This document shows, piece by piece, positions 1-7,646 of a stretch of 13,894 bases of DNA. The stretch's first letter is position 1, and every line of letters starts with the position of its first letter. Both the position numbers and the translations under genes were made by a program. The notes beneath the pieces are model-generated. The model ran no database searches and had not been told where the DNA came from. It worked only from the letters and a program-made list of their open reading frames with translations. Location: assembly GCA_937876395.1 (NCBI GenBank), contig CALEIM010000124.1:1-13894 (forward strand), given 5' to 3'. This stretch comes from an uncultured Wenzhouxiangella sp. GTDB taxonomy: Bacteria > Pseudomonadota > Gammaproteobacteria > Xanthomonadales > Wenzhouxiangellaceae.

Positions 1-1128
1 GCCGTCGACCACACCTCCGGCGGTGCCCGCCAGACCGACAACGGCATCCTGGTGGCAGCCGGTGACGGTCTGACACTGGCGTTGTCCGACGGCCGCTACA
101 AGGTGATCCGCGAGTTCGACAGCATCAGCGTGCTCGACTCGACCGACCTGCCCGGCGCGGAGCCGGAACTGCGCTGGCAGGTGCAGGCCGAACAGGGTGG
201 CGCGGCAGCTTTCCGCTTCGAATATCCCACCGGTGGCCTGGCCTGGCGTGCGGAATATGTCGGCCGCCTGGCCGACGACACCGGCGAGGGTTGCAAGCTC
301 TCGCTGGATGGCTGGGCGCTGGTGGCCAACCGCTCCGGCACCGGCTTCAGGGATGCAGCCTTGACCTTGGTGGCCGGCGAGCCCAACCGCGTTCCCGAAG
401 CGCAGGCCAAGCAGCTGTACGCAGTCAGGGAAATGGCAGCCGCGGCACCGCCGGCGCCGATGCCGGTGCAGCGCCGCTCGGGCGAATACCATGCCTATGA
501 CATGCCGGGCCGGACCGACCTGGCCGATGGCTCGATCGAACGGGTCGCATTGTTCGCACCGGTCCAGGCCGTGGACTGCACGCGCAGCTACGAGACCCAT
601 CCGGCCGTTTCAACCTGGCCGCAACCGCGGGCGCGGATCGACCCTGGCTTCAACAACAGCACCGGGCCTCAGCCGGTGACGGCCGTGGTCTCGTTCGACA
701 ACAGCGAGCACGCCGGGTTGGGCCGCGCATTGCCCGAAGGCCGCGTGCGCATGTTCGACGGCGAGGATTTCCTGGGCGAGTCCTCGTTGCCGCACACGCC
801 GGTGGGCACCGAGATCCTGCTCGAGGTGGGCAAGTCCTTCGACCTGACCGCCGAGCGCGAACGCAAGTCGTTCCGGGTCGACCAGGCAGGACGCACGATG
901 ACCGAAGCGTTCCGGGTCACGCTGGCCAATGCCACAGATGCGGACGCGACCATCCACGTGCGCGAGCCGATGCCGCGCTGGTGCGACTGGGAGATCGTCG
1001 ACACCAGCGTGCCGGGCACCCGCAGCGACGCGCAACAGGCCGAGTTCGAGGTGCTGGTGCCGGCGAATGGCGAGGCGCTGCTCGACTACACCGTCCGCTA
1101 CCGCTGGCCCGCCAGCGCCAATCCCTGA
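1..1128 (+). CDS. DUF4139 domain protein, 3' part (5' end outside window)
   Basis: The reading frame is open from base 1, so the start lies upstream; 375 residues are visible. The segment carries the beta-rich DUF4139 region known from MuiA-like proteins (COG5316), whose biochemical role is unknown. Visible hallmarks are GLAWRAEYVGRL, then an ANRSGTGFRDAALTL stretch, an Ala/Pro-rich linker (AAAAPPAPMP), the YDMPGR strand, and a C-terminal strand ending in DYTVRYRW. The same module order (GAGWRPVYEWRL, QRSGEDWSEAEL, YRVPGR) recurs in the complete gene at 7647-9239, so the two are distant paralogues. The family is usually exported to the envelope, but the signal peptide of this copy would be outside the window. 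The next gene starts 9 bases after the stop, so the two are probably cotranscribed. Family assignment is firm; function is unknown. Confidence 0.8.
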   Translation, partial: AVDHTSGGARQTDNGILVAAGDGLTLALSDGRYKVIREFDSISVLDSTDLPGAEPELRWQVQAEQGGAAAFRFEYPTGGLAWRAEYVGRLADDTGEGCKLSLDGWALVANRSGTGFRDAALTLVAGEPNRVPEAQAKQLYAVREMAAAAPPAPMPVQRRSGEYHAYDMPGRTDLADGSIERVALFAPVQAVDCTRSYETHPAVSTWPQPRARIDPGFNNSTGPQPVTAVVSFDNSEHAGLGRALPEGRVRMFDGEDFLGESSLPHTPVGTEILLEVGKSFDLTAERERKSFRVDQAGRTMTEAFRVTLANATDADATIHVREPMPRWCDWEIVDTSVPGTRSDAQQAEFEVLVPANGEALLDYTVRYRWPASANP

Positions 1129-1137
1129 GGGCCGTCG

Positions 1138-1902
1138 ATGAGCCTGGTCGAGACCATCCGCCACGATGGCGGGATCCATGAACTGCGCCTCGCGCGGGCA
1201 CCGGTCAACGCGCTCAACCCGGCCCTGGTGGCCGAGCTGGACGCAGCGCTGGACCGGGCCTTTCAGGATGGCAGCCGCGCGCTGGTGATTTCCGGCCGCG
1301 AGGGCCTGTTTTCAGCCGGACTTGACGTGCCCGAGCTGCTGAGCCTGGACGAGCAGGGCATGCGCGCGTTCTGGCAGTCCCTGTTCGGCGTGCTGGAGCG
1401 ACTGGCCAGCAGCCCAATCCCGATCGTTGCCGCCCTGACCGGCCACAGCCCGGCCGGCGGCACGGTCATCGCGCTGTTCTGCGACTACCGGGTTCAGGCC
1501 AACGGCGAGTTCCGCCTCGGACTCAACGAAGTACAGGTCGGTCTGGTCGTGCCGCCGGTCATCCAGCGCGCCCTGGCGCGCCTGATCGGCGCCTATCCGG
1601 CCGAACGCCACCTGGTGGCCGGGGATATGATTTCGGTCGATGCGGCGCTGAAAGTCGGCCTGGTCGACGAGTTGGAAGAATCGGGCCGGGTGGTCGAACG
1701 CGCGCTGGCCTGGTGTCGCGGACTTCTCGCCCTGCCGAGCCATTCAATGCTGGCCACCCGGCAACTGTGCCGCCGTGACCTGGCGGCCCTGTTTGATGAT
1801 CGCCGGGCACTGGATATCGACGCCTTCGTTGCCGGCTGGTTTGAGGAACAGACCCAGGCGACCCTCAAAGCGCTGGTCAAACGTCTCCAATCCGGAAACT
1901 GA
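1138..1902 (+). CDS. Enoyl-CoA hydratase/isomerase family protein, resembling delta3-delta2-enoyl-CoA isomerase
   Basis: A 254-residue crotonase-fold protein of normal length. SAGLD (59-63) and SPAGG (104-108) supply the two backbone NH groups of the oxyanion hole that holds the acyl-CoA thioester. The GLNEVQVG stretch places Glu131 where the mitochondrial isomerase ECI1 has its catalytic Glu (its motif is GLNETQLG). CDYR (115-118), just before it, also agrees with ECI1. In hydratases a second Glu sits near SPAGG; here that region is hydrophobic, which favours isomerase over hydratase. An isomerase of this type shifts cis-3 or trans-3 double bonds to trans-2 during beta-oxidation of unsaturated fatty acids, in the cytosol. 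ATG 1138 follows a weak GAGGG about 8 bases upstream. It lies 9 bases behind the DUF4139 gene. Crotonase family is near certain; the isomerase call is inferred by resemblance. Confidence 0.85.
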   Translation: MSLVETIRHDGGIHELRLARAPVNALNPALVAELDAALDRAFQDGSRALVISGREGLFSAGLDVPELLSLDEQGMRAFWQSLFGVLERLASSPIPIVAALTGHSPAGGTVIALFCDYRVQANGEFRLGLNEVQVGLVVPPVIQRALARLIGAYPAERHLVAGDMISVDAALKVGLVDELEESGRVVERALAWCRGLLALPSHSMLATRQLCRRDLAALFDDRRALDIDAFVAGWFEEQTQATLKALVKRLQSGN

Positions 1903-1921
1903 AAATATATGCGCGCGGCAC

Positions 1922-1951
1922 TTGCCGATCAGCAGACTCAGGCGCTATGCT
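1922..1951 (+). promoter_or_regulatory. Possible sigma70 promoter for the PilZ-like gene
   Basis: TTGCCG (1922-1927) and TATGCT (1946-1951) are 18 bases apart, each matching four of six consensus positions. They lie in the 82-base gap before the PilZ-like gene, about 33 bases from its ATG. This is a pattern match only; the gene could also be read from the isomerase operon. Confidence 0.35.
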
Positions 1952-1984
1952 GTCGGGCAGACTACTTTCACCTGGGGGTTGAAG

Positions 1985-2299
1985 ATGAGTCGAATCGGTT
2001 CCACCGAACGGCGCCGCTACCTGCGCTATCCACCAGACAAAACCAAGGTGGTGTTTCTGCAGCTTTCAAACGCGTTGCTCGAAGAAGAGGCGTTCAAGCC
2101 GGAGGTAACCGGCCTGGTCTGCGAGGAATCGCACGGCGGCCTGTGCATTGTCACCCTCGCGCACGGCCTGGACGAATCCATCGCTCAAGGCACCGCTTGC
2201 GTAATCCAGCTACCCCGCTTCGGGCTTCAGGCCGCTGAAGTTCGCTGGCGAGAACCGGTCGACGCAGACCTCGTCAAGCTTGGTCTGAAATACCTCTGA
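1985..2299 (+). CDS. Small PilZ-like domain protein
   Basis: A 104-residue protein that looks like a stand-alone PilZ domain, the beta-barrel receptor for cyclic di-GMP. The N terminus has an Arg-rich RRYLRYP stretch giving the RxxxR element (Arg10, Arg14). The second c-di-GMP element, normally (D/N)xSxxG, appears as E47-E-S-H-G-G52: Ser and Gly are kept but Glu replaces Asp/Asn. Hydrophobic strands follow (GLCIVTL, CVIQLP, AAEVRW, KLGLKYL), the last two in the places where PilZ domains have their VRW and G(I/L)xF strands. The start at 1985 is chosen because a run of five G (1974-1978) sits six bases upstream and because RxxxR normally lies near the N terminus. Such small proteins often act on type IV pili or flagella, but no partner gene is nearby. 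It ends ten bases from the converging thioesterase gene. Confidence 0.7.
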   Translation: MSRIGSTERRRYLRYPPDKTKVVFLQLSNALLEEEAFKPEVTGLVCEESHGGLCIVTLAHGLDESIAQGTACVIQLPRFGLQAAEVRWREPVDADLVKLGLKYL

Positions 2300-2309
2300 G
2301 GCGTCGGGT

Positions 2310-2708
2310 TCAGATCAGTTCGCGAAAGCTGTCGGGCAGCGGCACGGGTTTGCCGGTAGTTTTGTTGATCCACACCAGGGTGCAGCTGGCGTCGGCGTAG
2401 AGCGCGGCTTGGCCGGCCTGATCGGGCCGTGAACGGATCTGGTGCTCGATCGTGATTGACGAACGGCCCGGCGCGCGCGGCGTGAGCGTGATTTCGATCT
2501 CGCCGGGCCAGTACAGCGGGCGGCGGTAGTTGATGTTGATATTGGCGACCACCGGGCCGGTTTCGCCTTCCTGCCAGTCGCTCGCCAGATGCTCCGTCCA
2601 CTGCGCCCGGCAGTCTTCGAGATAGCGCAGATAGACGACATTGCTGACGTGGCCAAAGGAATCCATGTCGCCCCAGCGCACCGGCAGAGTGATGCTGAAT
2701 TCAGCCAT
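2310..2708 (-). CDS. Acyl-CoA thioesterase, 4HBT/YbgC-FadM hotdog family
   Basis: A 132-residue single hotdog domain, the usual size for cytosolic acyl-CoA thioesterases of the 4-hydroxybenzoyl-CoA thioesterase group. The N-terminal signature reads VRWGDMDSFGHVSN, with Asp16 at the catalytic position, His20 and Asn23, followed by YLRYLEDCR on the long helix. Family members hydrolyse acyl-CoA to free acid and CoA; the chain specificity cannot be read here. ATG 2708 is chosen because AGGA lies about 11 bases upstream and the protein then starts just before the first strand. The gene lies 68 bases downstream of uvrA on the same strand with no obvious terminator between them, so it may be the second gene of a uvrA transcript. 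The family is clear; the substrate is unknown. Confidence 0.85.
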   Translation of the reverse strand: MAEFSITLPVRWGDMDSFGHVSNVVYLRYLEDCRAQWTEHLASDWQEGETGPVVANININYRRPLYWPGEIEITLTPRAPGRSSITIEHQIRSRPDQAGQAALYADASCTLVWINKTTGKPVPLPDSFRELI

Positions 2709-2776
2709 TGCAATAATTTTCCTGATCTCCAGCGGATCATTGTAGCGTCCGGTGGTTATCAGGAATGGCAGAGTGC

Positions 2777-5638
2777 TCAAGCGATCTTTTTGCTCTTGTC
2801 GGTGCGCTTGATGCCGAGTATTTCAGCCAGATAGGCACCGGTCCATGAGTTTTCTGCCCGGGCCAGGTCTTCGGGCGAGCCGGTCGCGATGATCTGCCCG
2901 CCGCGGTCGCCGCCGGCCGGACCCAGATCAATGATCCAGTCGGCGGTCTTGATCACGTCCAGATTGTGTTCGATCACTACCACCGTATTGCCCTCGTCAC
3001 GCAGACGATGCAGGACGGCGAGAAGCTGTTTGATGTCGTGAAAATGCAGGCCGGTGGTGGGTTCATCGAGGATGTAGAGTGTACTGCCGGTATCGCGTTT
3101 GGACAGTTCGCGGGCCAGCTTGATGCGCTGGGCTTCGCCGCCCGACAGGGTGGTGGCGCTCTGGCCAAGCTGGATGTAGCTTAAGCCGACGTCCATCAGG
3201 GTCTGGAGTTTGCGCGCCACGGTCGGCACCGGGTCAAAAAACTCGCGGGCATCCTCGACGGTCATGTCGAGCACTTCGTGGATGTTCTTGCCCTTGTAGC
3301 TCACGCTCAGGGTTTCGCGGTTGTAGCGCTTGCCCTGGCACACATCGCAGGGTACGAAAATGTCCGGCAGGAAATGCATTTCGACCCGGATCACGCCGTC
3401 GCCCTGGCAGGCCTCGCAGCGCCCACCCTTGACGTTGAAGGAGAAACGCCCCGGTTTGTAGCCGCGTGCGCGGGATTCCTGGGTGCCGGCGAACAGCTCG
3501 CGAATCGGCGTGAACATGCCGGTGTAGGTGGCCGGGTTGGAACGCGGCGTGCGCCCGATCGGACTTTGATCGATATCGACGACCTTGTCGTACAGTTCCA
3601 GGCCGGAGTGGCTTTGATGCGCCGCTGGTGATTCCGACGCACCGTTGATTTCGCGTGCCATGAGCTTGTAGAGCGTGTCGTTGATCAGGGTCGATTTGCC
3701 CGAGCCCGACACGCCGGTCACGCACACCATCAGGCCGGCGGGCAGTTCCAGATCAATGGACTTGAGATTGTTGCCGGTCGCACCGCCAAGCCGCAGGGCG
3801 CGTTCCCAATCCGGCTGGTGGCGTTTTTCCGGCACCTCGATGGTCTTGCGTCCCGACAGGTAATCGCCGGTCAGCGATTCTTCGCAGGCCATCAGACCTT
3901 CCGGCGTGCCGTTGTAGACGATGCGCCCGCCGTGCACGCCCGGCCCCGGGCCGATATCAACCACGGCGTCGGCCGAGCGGATGGCCTCCTCGTCGTGCTC
4001 GACCACGATCACGGTATTGCCCAGGTCGCGCAGGTGAAACAGGGTTTCAAGCAGGCGCGCATTGTCGCGCTGATGCAGGCCGATGGACGGCTCATCAAGC
4101 ACGTACATCACGCCCACCAAGCCGGCGCCGATCTGGCTGGCTAGGCGGATGCGCTGGGCCTCGCCGCCGGAAAGCGTGTCGGCCTGGCGATCCAGGGTCA
4201 GATAATCGAGCCCGACATTGACCAGAAACTGCAGGCGTTCGCGCACTTCCTTGAGAATCCGCCCGGCAATCTCGCCGCGCCAGCCGGCCAGGTTGACGGC
4301 TTCGAAAAATTCCAGGCAGTGCTCGACCGACCAGCTTGAGATTTCTGGCAGTGAACGATCGGCAATGAACACATGACGCGCCGCCCGGCCCAGACGCTGG
4401 CCGTTGCATTCCGGGCAGGAGCGCGTCGAGATATAGCGTGAAAGCTCCTCACGGACGATGCGTGAGTCAGTCTCGCGATAGCGCTTTTCAAGGTTGGGAA
4501 TGATGCCGACAAAAGGATGCTTGCGCGTTTGCGTGCCGCGCTCGGACAAGTAGCGAAAGGCGATTTTCTCGCTACCGCTGCCGTGCAGGATGACTTCCTG
4601 AACTGCCTCGGGGAGCTCATGGAACGGCGTTTCGATTTCGAATTCGTAGTGCCGGGCAAGCGAATGGATGAGCTGAAAGTAGTACGCATTGCGACGATCC
4701 CAGCCGCGGATCGCACCGCCAGCCAGGGACAGCTCGCGGTTGGCGACCACCCGTTCGGGGTCAAAATACTGTTTTACACCCAGGCCGTCGCAGCTCTGGC
4801 AGGCCCCGCTCGGGTTGTTGAACGAAAACATGCGCGGCTCAAGCTCCGGCAAGCTGTAGTCGCACACCGGGCAGGCATAGCGGGCCGAAAACAGCATTTC
4901 GCCGATGCTCTCGTCGGCCGTGTCCATCGGCACGACCAGCGCCAGGCCGTCGGCCAGGGCCAGGGCGGTCTCGAAGCTTTCGGCCAGACGCTGGGCCAGG
5001 TCATCGCGCACTTTGAAGCGGTCAACCACGGCCTCGATGCTGTGCTTGCGGCGCAGTTCGAGCTTCGGCAGTTCCTCGTCAAGATCAATGACCTGACCGT
5101 TGACCCGGGCGCGCACAAAGCCCTGAGCGCGCAGCTCCTGCAGCACCTGAACGTGTTCGCCCTTGCGATTGCGCACCAGCGGCGCAAGCAGCATCAGTTT
5201 TGTGCTGTCGGGCAGATTGAGCACGCTGTCGACCATTTCCGAAACCGTCTGCGCATCCAGCTCTTCGCCGTGATCCGGACAGCGCGGCGTGCCCACCCGG
5301 GCATACATGAGGCGCAGATAGTCATGAATTTCGGTTACCGTCCCGACCGTCGAGCGCGGATTGTGGCTCGCCGCTTTTTGCTCGATTGAGATCGCCGGCG
5401 ACAGCCCTTCGATGCTGTCAACGTCAGGCTTTTCCATCATCGACAGGAACTGACGGGCGTAAGACGACAGCGACTCGACGTAGCGTCGCTGTCCTTCAGC
5501 GTAAATCGTGTCAAAGGCCAGGGACGACTTGCCCGAACCGGACAGGCCGGTAAACACGATCAGCTTGTCACGCGGCAGATCGAGGTCAACATTGGCCAGA
5601 TTGTGAGTGCGCGCGCCGCGGATGGAGATAGACTTCAT
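2777..5638 (-). CDS. uvrA: Excinuclease ABC subunit A (UvrA)
   Basis: The 953 residues are close to the 940 of E. coli UvrA. UvrA dimerises, scans DNA for bulky lesions with UvrB, and loads UvrB in nucleotide excision repair. It has two ABC ATPase modules: Walker A GLSGSGKS (31-38) and GVSGSGKS (642-649), two LSGGEAQRI signatures (near 489 and in the C-terminal third), and Walker B segments YVLDEPSIGLH and YILDEPTTGLH. Zinc ligands are intact: Cys256/259 with Cys280/283, and Cys741/744 with Cys764/767; a CPEC pair is also present at 408-411. The N terminus is the conserved MKSISIRGARTHNL. No frameshift or missing motif is seen. It is transcribed divergently from rplU and has a possible promoter at 5670-5699. 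I see no E. coli-type LexA box (CTG-N10-CAG) in the upstream gap, so SOS control is not evident. Confidence 0.98.
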   Translation of the reverse strand: MKSISIRGARTHNLANVDLDLPRDKLIVFTGLSGSGKSSLAFDTIYAEGQRRYVESLSSYARQFLSMMEKPDVDSIEGLSPAISIEQKAASHNPRSTVGTVTEIHDYLRLMYARVGTPRCPDHGEELDAQTVSEMVDSVLNLPDSTKLMLLAPLVRNRKGEHVQVLQELRAQGFVRARVNGQVIDLDEELPKLELRRKHSIEAVVDRFKVRDDLAQRLAESFETALALADGLALVVPMDTADESIGEMLFSARYACPVCDYSLPELEPRMFSFNNPSGACQSCDGLGVKQYFDPERVVANRELSLAGGAIRGWDRRNAYYFQLIHSLARHYEFEIETPFHELPEAVQEVILHGSGSEKIAFRYLSERGTQTRKHPFVGIIPNLEKRYRETDSRIVREELSRYISTRSCPECNGQRLGRAARHVFIADRSLPEISSWSVEHCLEFFEAVNLAGWRGEIAGRILKEVRERLQFLVNVGLDYLTLDRQADTLSGGEAQRIRLASQIGAGLVGVMYVLDEPSIGLHQRDNARLLETLFHLRDLGNTVIVVEHDEEAIRSADAVVDIGPGPGVHGGRIVYNGTPEGLMACEESLTGDYLSGRKTIEVPEKRHQPDWERALRLGGATGNNLKSIDLELPAGLMVCVTGVSGSGKSTLINDTLYKLMAREINGASESPAAHQSHSGLELYDKVVDIDQSPIGRTPRSNPATYTGMFTPIRELFAGTQESRARGYKPGRFSFNVKGGRCEACQGDGVIRVEMHFLPDIFVPCDVCQGKRYNRETLSVSYKGKNIHEVLDMTVEDAREFFDPVPTVARKLQTLMDVGLSYIQLGQSATTLSGGEAQRIKLARELSKRDTGSTLYILDEPTTGLHFHDIKQLLAVLHRLRDEGNTVVVIEHNLDVIKTADWIIDLGPAGGDRGGQIIATGSPEDLARAENSWTGAYLAEILGIKRTDKSKKIA

Positions 5639-5669
5639 GCCAAAGCCGGAAATTCAAGTCAAGCCGACT

Positions 5670-5699
5670 AATATAGCGCGCCGCAGGCCCTGGCGGCAA
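5670..5699 (-). promoter_or_regulatory. Possible sigma70 promoter for uvrA
   Basis: On the minus strand TTGCCG (5694-5699) is followed after 18 bases by TATATT (5670-5675), a five-of-six match to the -10 consensus. The -10 box lies about 31 bases before the uvrA ATG. This is a pattern match only. Confidence 0.45.
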
Positions 5700-5745
5700 A
5701 AAGCTTTCGGTCGTGTGGGCTTGCGATACTCGGGACGAATCAGCC

Positions 5746-5774
5746 TTGACTTGCACCGGTCGGGTCGGTAGAAT
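5746..5774 (+). promoter_or_regulatory. Sigma70-type promoter of rplU-rpmA
   Basis: TTGACT (5746-5751, five of six) and TAGAAT (5769-5774, five of six) are separated by the ideal 17 bases. The -10 box is 38 bases before the rplU ATG, leaving a leader of about 30 bases with GGAG at 5802-5805. Strength and position suit a ribosomal protein operon. Confidence 0.75.
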
Positions 5775-5812
5775 TCCCGCTCTTTACTGGCCAGTGTTTC
5801 TGGAGATTTTTC

Positions 5813-6124
5813 ATGTACGCGGTATTTTCCACCGGCGGCAAGCAGTATCGGGCCTCAGAAGGCGACGTGCTGCGCGTTGAGAAGCTGGACGCCGAAAAAG
5901 GCGCCAAGATTGAGATTGGTCAGGTGCTGATGGTCGGCGCAGGCGAAGATGTGCGTTTTGGCACCCCCTTGCTGGAAGGCGGCAAGGTGACTGCCGAAGT
6001 TGTTGACCACGGCCGTGGCGACAAGATTCGCATCATCAAATTCAAGCGCCGCAAGCATCACATGAAGCAGATGGGGCACCGCCAGTACTACACCGAAATC
6101 AAGATCACCGGCATCGAGGGCTGA
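5813..6124 (+). CDS. rplU: 50S ribosomal protein L21
   Basis: At 103 residues it has exactly the E. coli L21 length. It begins MYAVFSTGGKQYRASEGD and carries the basic KFKRRKHHMKQMGHRQ stretch that contacts 23S rRNA, ending in TEIKITGI. L21 is a structural component of the large subunit and needs L20 for assembly. ATG 5813 is preceded by TGGAGA at a spacing of about eight bases. It is the first gene of the standard rplU-rpmA pair, with rpmA three bases downstream, and is driven by the promoter at 5746-5774. Nothing unusual is seen in the protein. Confidence 0.98.
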   Translation: MYAVFSTGGKQYRASEGDVLRVEKLDAEKGAKIEIGQVLMVGAGEDVRFGTPLLEGGKVTAEVVDHGRGDKIRIIKFKRRKHHMKQMGHRQYYTEIKITGIEG

Positions 6125-6127
6125 GCA

Positions 6128-6388
6128 ATGGCACATAAGAAAGCAGGCGGCTCTACTCGCAACGGCCGCGATTCCAACCCGAAATATCTGGGCGTCAAGC
6201 GCTACGGCGGCGAGTCGGTTCTGGCCGGCAATATCCTGGTCCGTCAGCGCGGCACCCGTTTCCATGCCGGCAGCAACGTCGGTGTGGGGCGTGACCACAC
6301 CCTGTTTGCGCTGGAAGACGGTCGGGTGAAGTTTGAACAGCGCGGTCGGCCGCTGCGCAAATTCATATCGATCGACCCGGCCGAATAG
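6128..6388 (+). CDS. rpmA: 50S ribosomal protein L27
   Basis: An 86-residue L27. The N terminus MAHKKAGGSTRNGRDS is the flexible arm that reaches the peptidyl transferase centre and helps place tRNA substrates; it starts directly with the mature-type sequence, without the cleaved leader found in Firmicutes. The core has the expected KRYGGESV, GNILVRQRG and HAGSNVGVGRDHTLFA strands. The gene starts three bases after the rplU stop, and GAGGG at the end of rplU can serve as ribosome binding site. A strong terminator follows 53 bases after its stop, so rplU-rpmA probably forms its own main transcript with obgE read separately or by readthrough. Confidence 0.98.
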   Translation: MAHKKAGGSTRNGRDSNPKYLGVKRYGGESVLAGNILVRQRGTRFHAGSNVGVGRDHTLFALEDGRVKFEQRGRPLRKFISIDPAE

Positions 6389-6441
6389 GCCCGAGCACTC
6401 GAAAAACACTCACATCCTGCCCCAAACCGGATGTCGAGACG

Positions 6442-6466
6442 GCCCCGCCATTGAGCGGGGCTTTTT
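6442..6466 (+). terminator. Intrinsic terminator after rpmA
   Basis: A perfect seven-base-pair GC stem, GCCCCGC (6442-6448) with GCGGGGC (6455-6461), has a six-base loop CATTGA and is followed directly by five T (6462-6466). This is a classic Rho-independent terminator separating rpmA from obgE. Confidence 0.9.
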
Positions 6467-6560
6467 GTATCCGTTTGGCCCGGTTTTCCGTCAGGAAAGA
6501 AGGCTTCACGAAGCGACGCAGAAGCACCAAGTCATCAGCTTGCGACTAGACTACCTGACT

Positions 6561-7595
6561 ATGAAATTTGTTGATGAAGCCTCGATTCACGTCAGCGCCG
6601 GCAACGGCGGCAGCGGCAGCGTGAGTTTTCGACGCGAAAAATTCATTCCCAAAGGCGGTCCGGACGGTGGTGACGGCGGTAGCGGCGGTGCGGTCTGGCT
6701 GCTCGGTGATTCGGGCCTGAACACCCTGGCCGATTTCCGCCACGCCAGGCATTTTCGGGCGCGCAACGGCCAGCCGGGCAGCGGCCGCCAGCGCACCGGT
6801 AAATCAGCCGACGATGTCTTTATCGCCGTGCCGCTGGGCACGATTGTGCGCGCCGCCGAAACCGATGAGCTGATTGGCGAGGTGATCGAGCACGACCAGC
6901 GCCTGCTGGTCGCCCACGGCGGGCAGGGCGGCAAGGGCAACATCCACTTCAAGTCCTCGACCAACCGCGCGCCGCGCCAATCTACGCCCGGTACGCCAGG
7001 CGAACAGCGCGAGCTGCACCTTGAGCTCAAAGTGTTGGCTGACGTTGGTCTGCTCGGTTTTCCGAACGCCGGCAAATCAACCCTGATCAGTGCGTTGTCG
7101 GCCGCCCGGCCGAAGATTGCCGACTACCCCTTTACCACCCTCCATCCCAACCTCGGCGTGGTCAGCCTGGAGCCGGGCCGGAGCTTCGTGATGGCCGATA
7201 TTCCCGGCCTGATCGAAGGCGCGGCTGAAGGCGCCGGGCTGGGAATTCGCTTTCTCAAGCATCTGCAGCGCACCGGGCTGTTGCTGCACCTGGTTGAAAT
7301 CGCGCCAATTGACGGCAGTGATCCGGCCGACCAGGTCCGCGCGCTTGAACTCGAACTGGAACGCTTCGATTCGGCACTGGCCGGGCGTGAGCGCTGGCTG
7401 GTGCTGACCAAGACGGACCAGCTTGGTGAAGAACTGGCGCGGGATACCGCCGAAGGAATCATCGAGCGGCTTGGCTGGGCGGAACCATGGTTCGCTATTT
7501 CCTCGGTGTCGCGCAGCGGGCTTGACCGGCTCAGTGGCACGATAATGCATTATCTGGAAACGCTGGATAGCGAACCGGACGAGGCCGAAGACTGA
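6561..7595 (+). CDS. obgE: Obg family GTPase ObgE/CgtA
   Basis: A 344-residue ribosome-associated GTPase involved in late 50S assembly and stress response. The glycine-rich Obg fold covers about 1-158 (GGSGSVSFRREKFIPKGG, GGDGGSGG). The G domain follows: G1 GFPNAGKS (166-173), G2 in YPFTTLHPN (189-197), G3 DIPG (213-216), G4 TKTD (283-286) and G5 SSVS (314-317). G4 has Thr in place of the usual Asn of NKxD, a substitution that may be tolerated but affects a base-contacting residue. The C terminus ends in an acidic tail (EPDEAED), typical of Obg proteins. ATG 6561 is chosen because MKFVDEA is the conserved Obg start; the frame stays open upstream only through rpmA and the terminator. No good Shine-Dalgarno sequence precedes it. 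Its place behind rplU-rpmA is conserved across bacteria. Confidence 0.96.
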   Translation: MKFVDEASIHVSAGNGGSGSVSFRREKFIPKGGPDGGDGGSGGAVWLLGDSGLNTLADFRHARHFRARNGQPGSGRQRTGKSADDVFIAVPLGTIVRAAETDELIGEVIEHDQRLLVAHGGQGGKGNIHFKSSTNRAPRQSTPGTPGEQRELHLELKVLADVGLLGFPNAGKSTLISALSAARPKIADYPFTTLHPNLGVVSLEPGRSFVMADIPGLIEGAAEGAGLGIRFLKHLQRTGLLLHLVEIAPIDGSDPADQVRALELELERFDSALAGRERWLVLTKTDQLGEELARDTAEGIIERLGWAEPWFAISSVSRSGLDRLSGTIMHYLETLDSEPDEAED

Positions 7596-7596
7596 A

Positions 7597-7613
7597 CCGC
7601 TCGCATCGAGCGG
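7597..7613 (+). other. Short perfect hairpin after obgE
   Basis: CCGCTCG (7597-7603), a three-base loop CAT, and CGAGCGG (7607-7613) form a seven-pair GC-rich hairpin starting two bases after the obgE stop. No T run follows, so it is not a standard intrinsic terminator. It may slow RNA decay or weaken readthrough into the next gene; its role is not shown. Confidence 0.4.
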
Positions 7614-7646
7614 GCGTCCAACAGGCTTTAAGTCCGGAGAAATCCC

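Noticed and set aside
1775..1984. Extension of the PilZ-like frame into the isomerase gene
   Set aside because: It overlaps a clear coding region in another frame; ATG 1985 has a good ribosome binding site.
2739..2744. TACAAT on the minus strand as a -10 box for the thioesterase gene
   Set aside because: The expected -35 position holds CATTCC, so there is no support for a promoter.
2709..2780. Longer thioesterase starting at TTG 2780
   Set aside because: The extra 24 residues have no family counterpart; ATG 2708 starts just before the first hotdog strand and has AGGA upstream.
4517..5389. 290-codon open frame on the plus strand within uvrA
   Set aside because: Antisense shadow of a certain gene in GC-rich DNA; no family features in the translation.
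6333..6560. In-frame upstream extension of obgE
   Set aside because: It would overlap the end of rpmA and run through the terminator; the conserved Obg start is at 6561.
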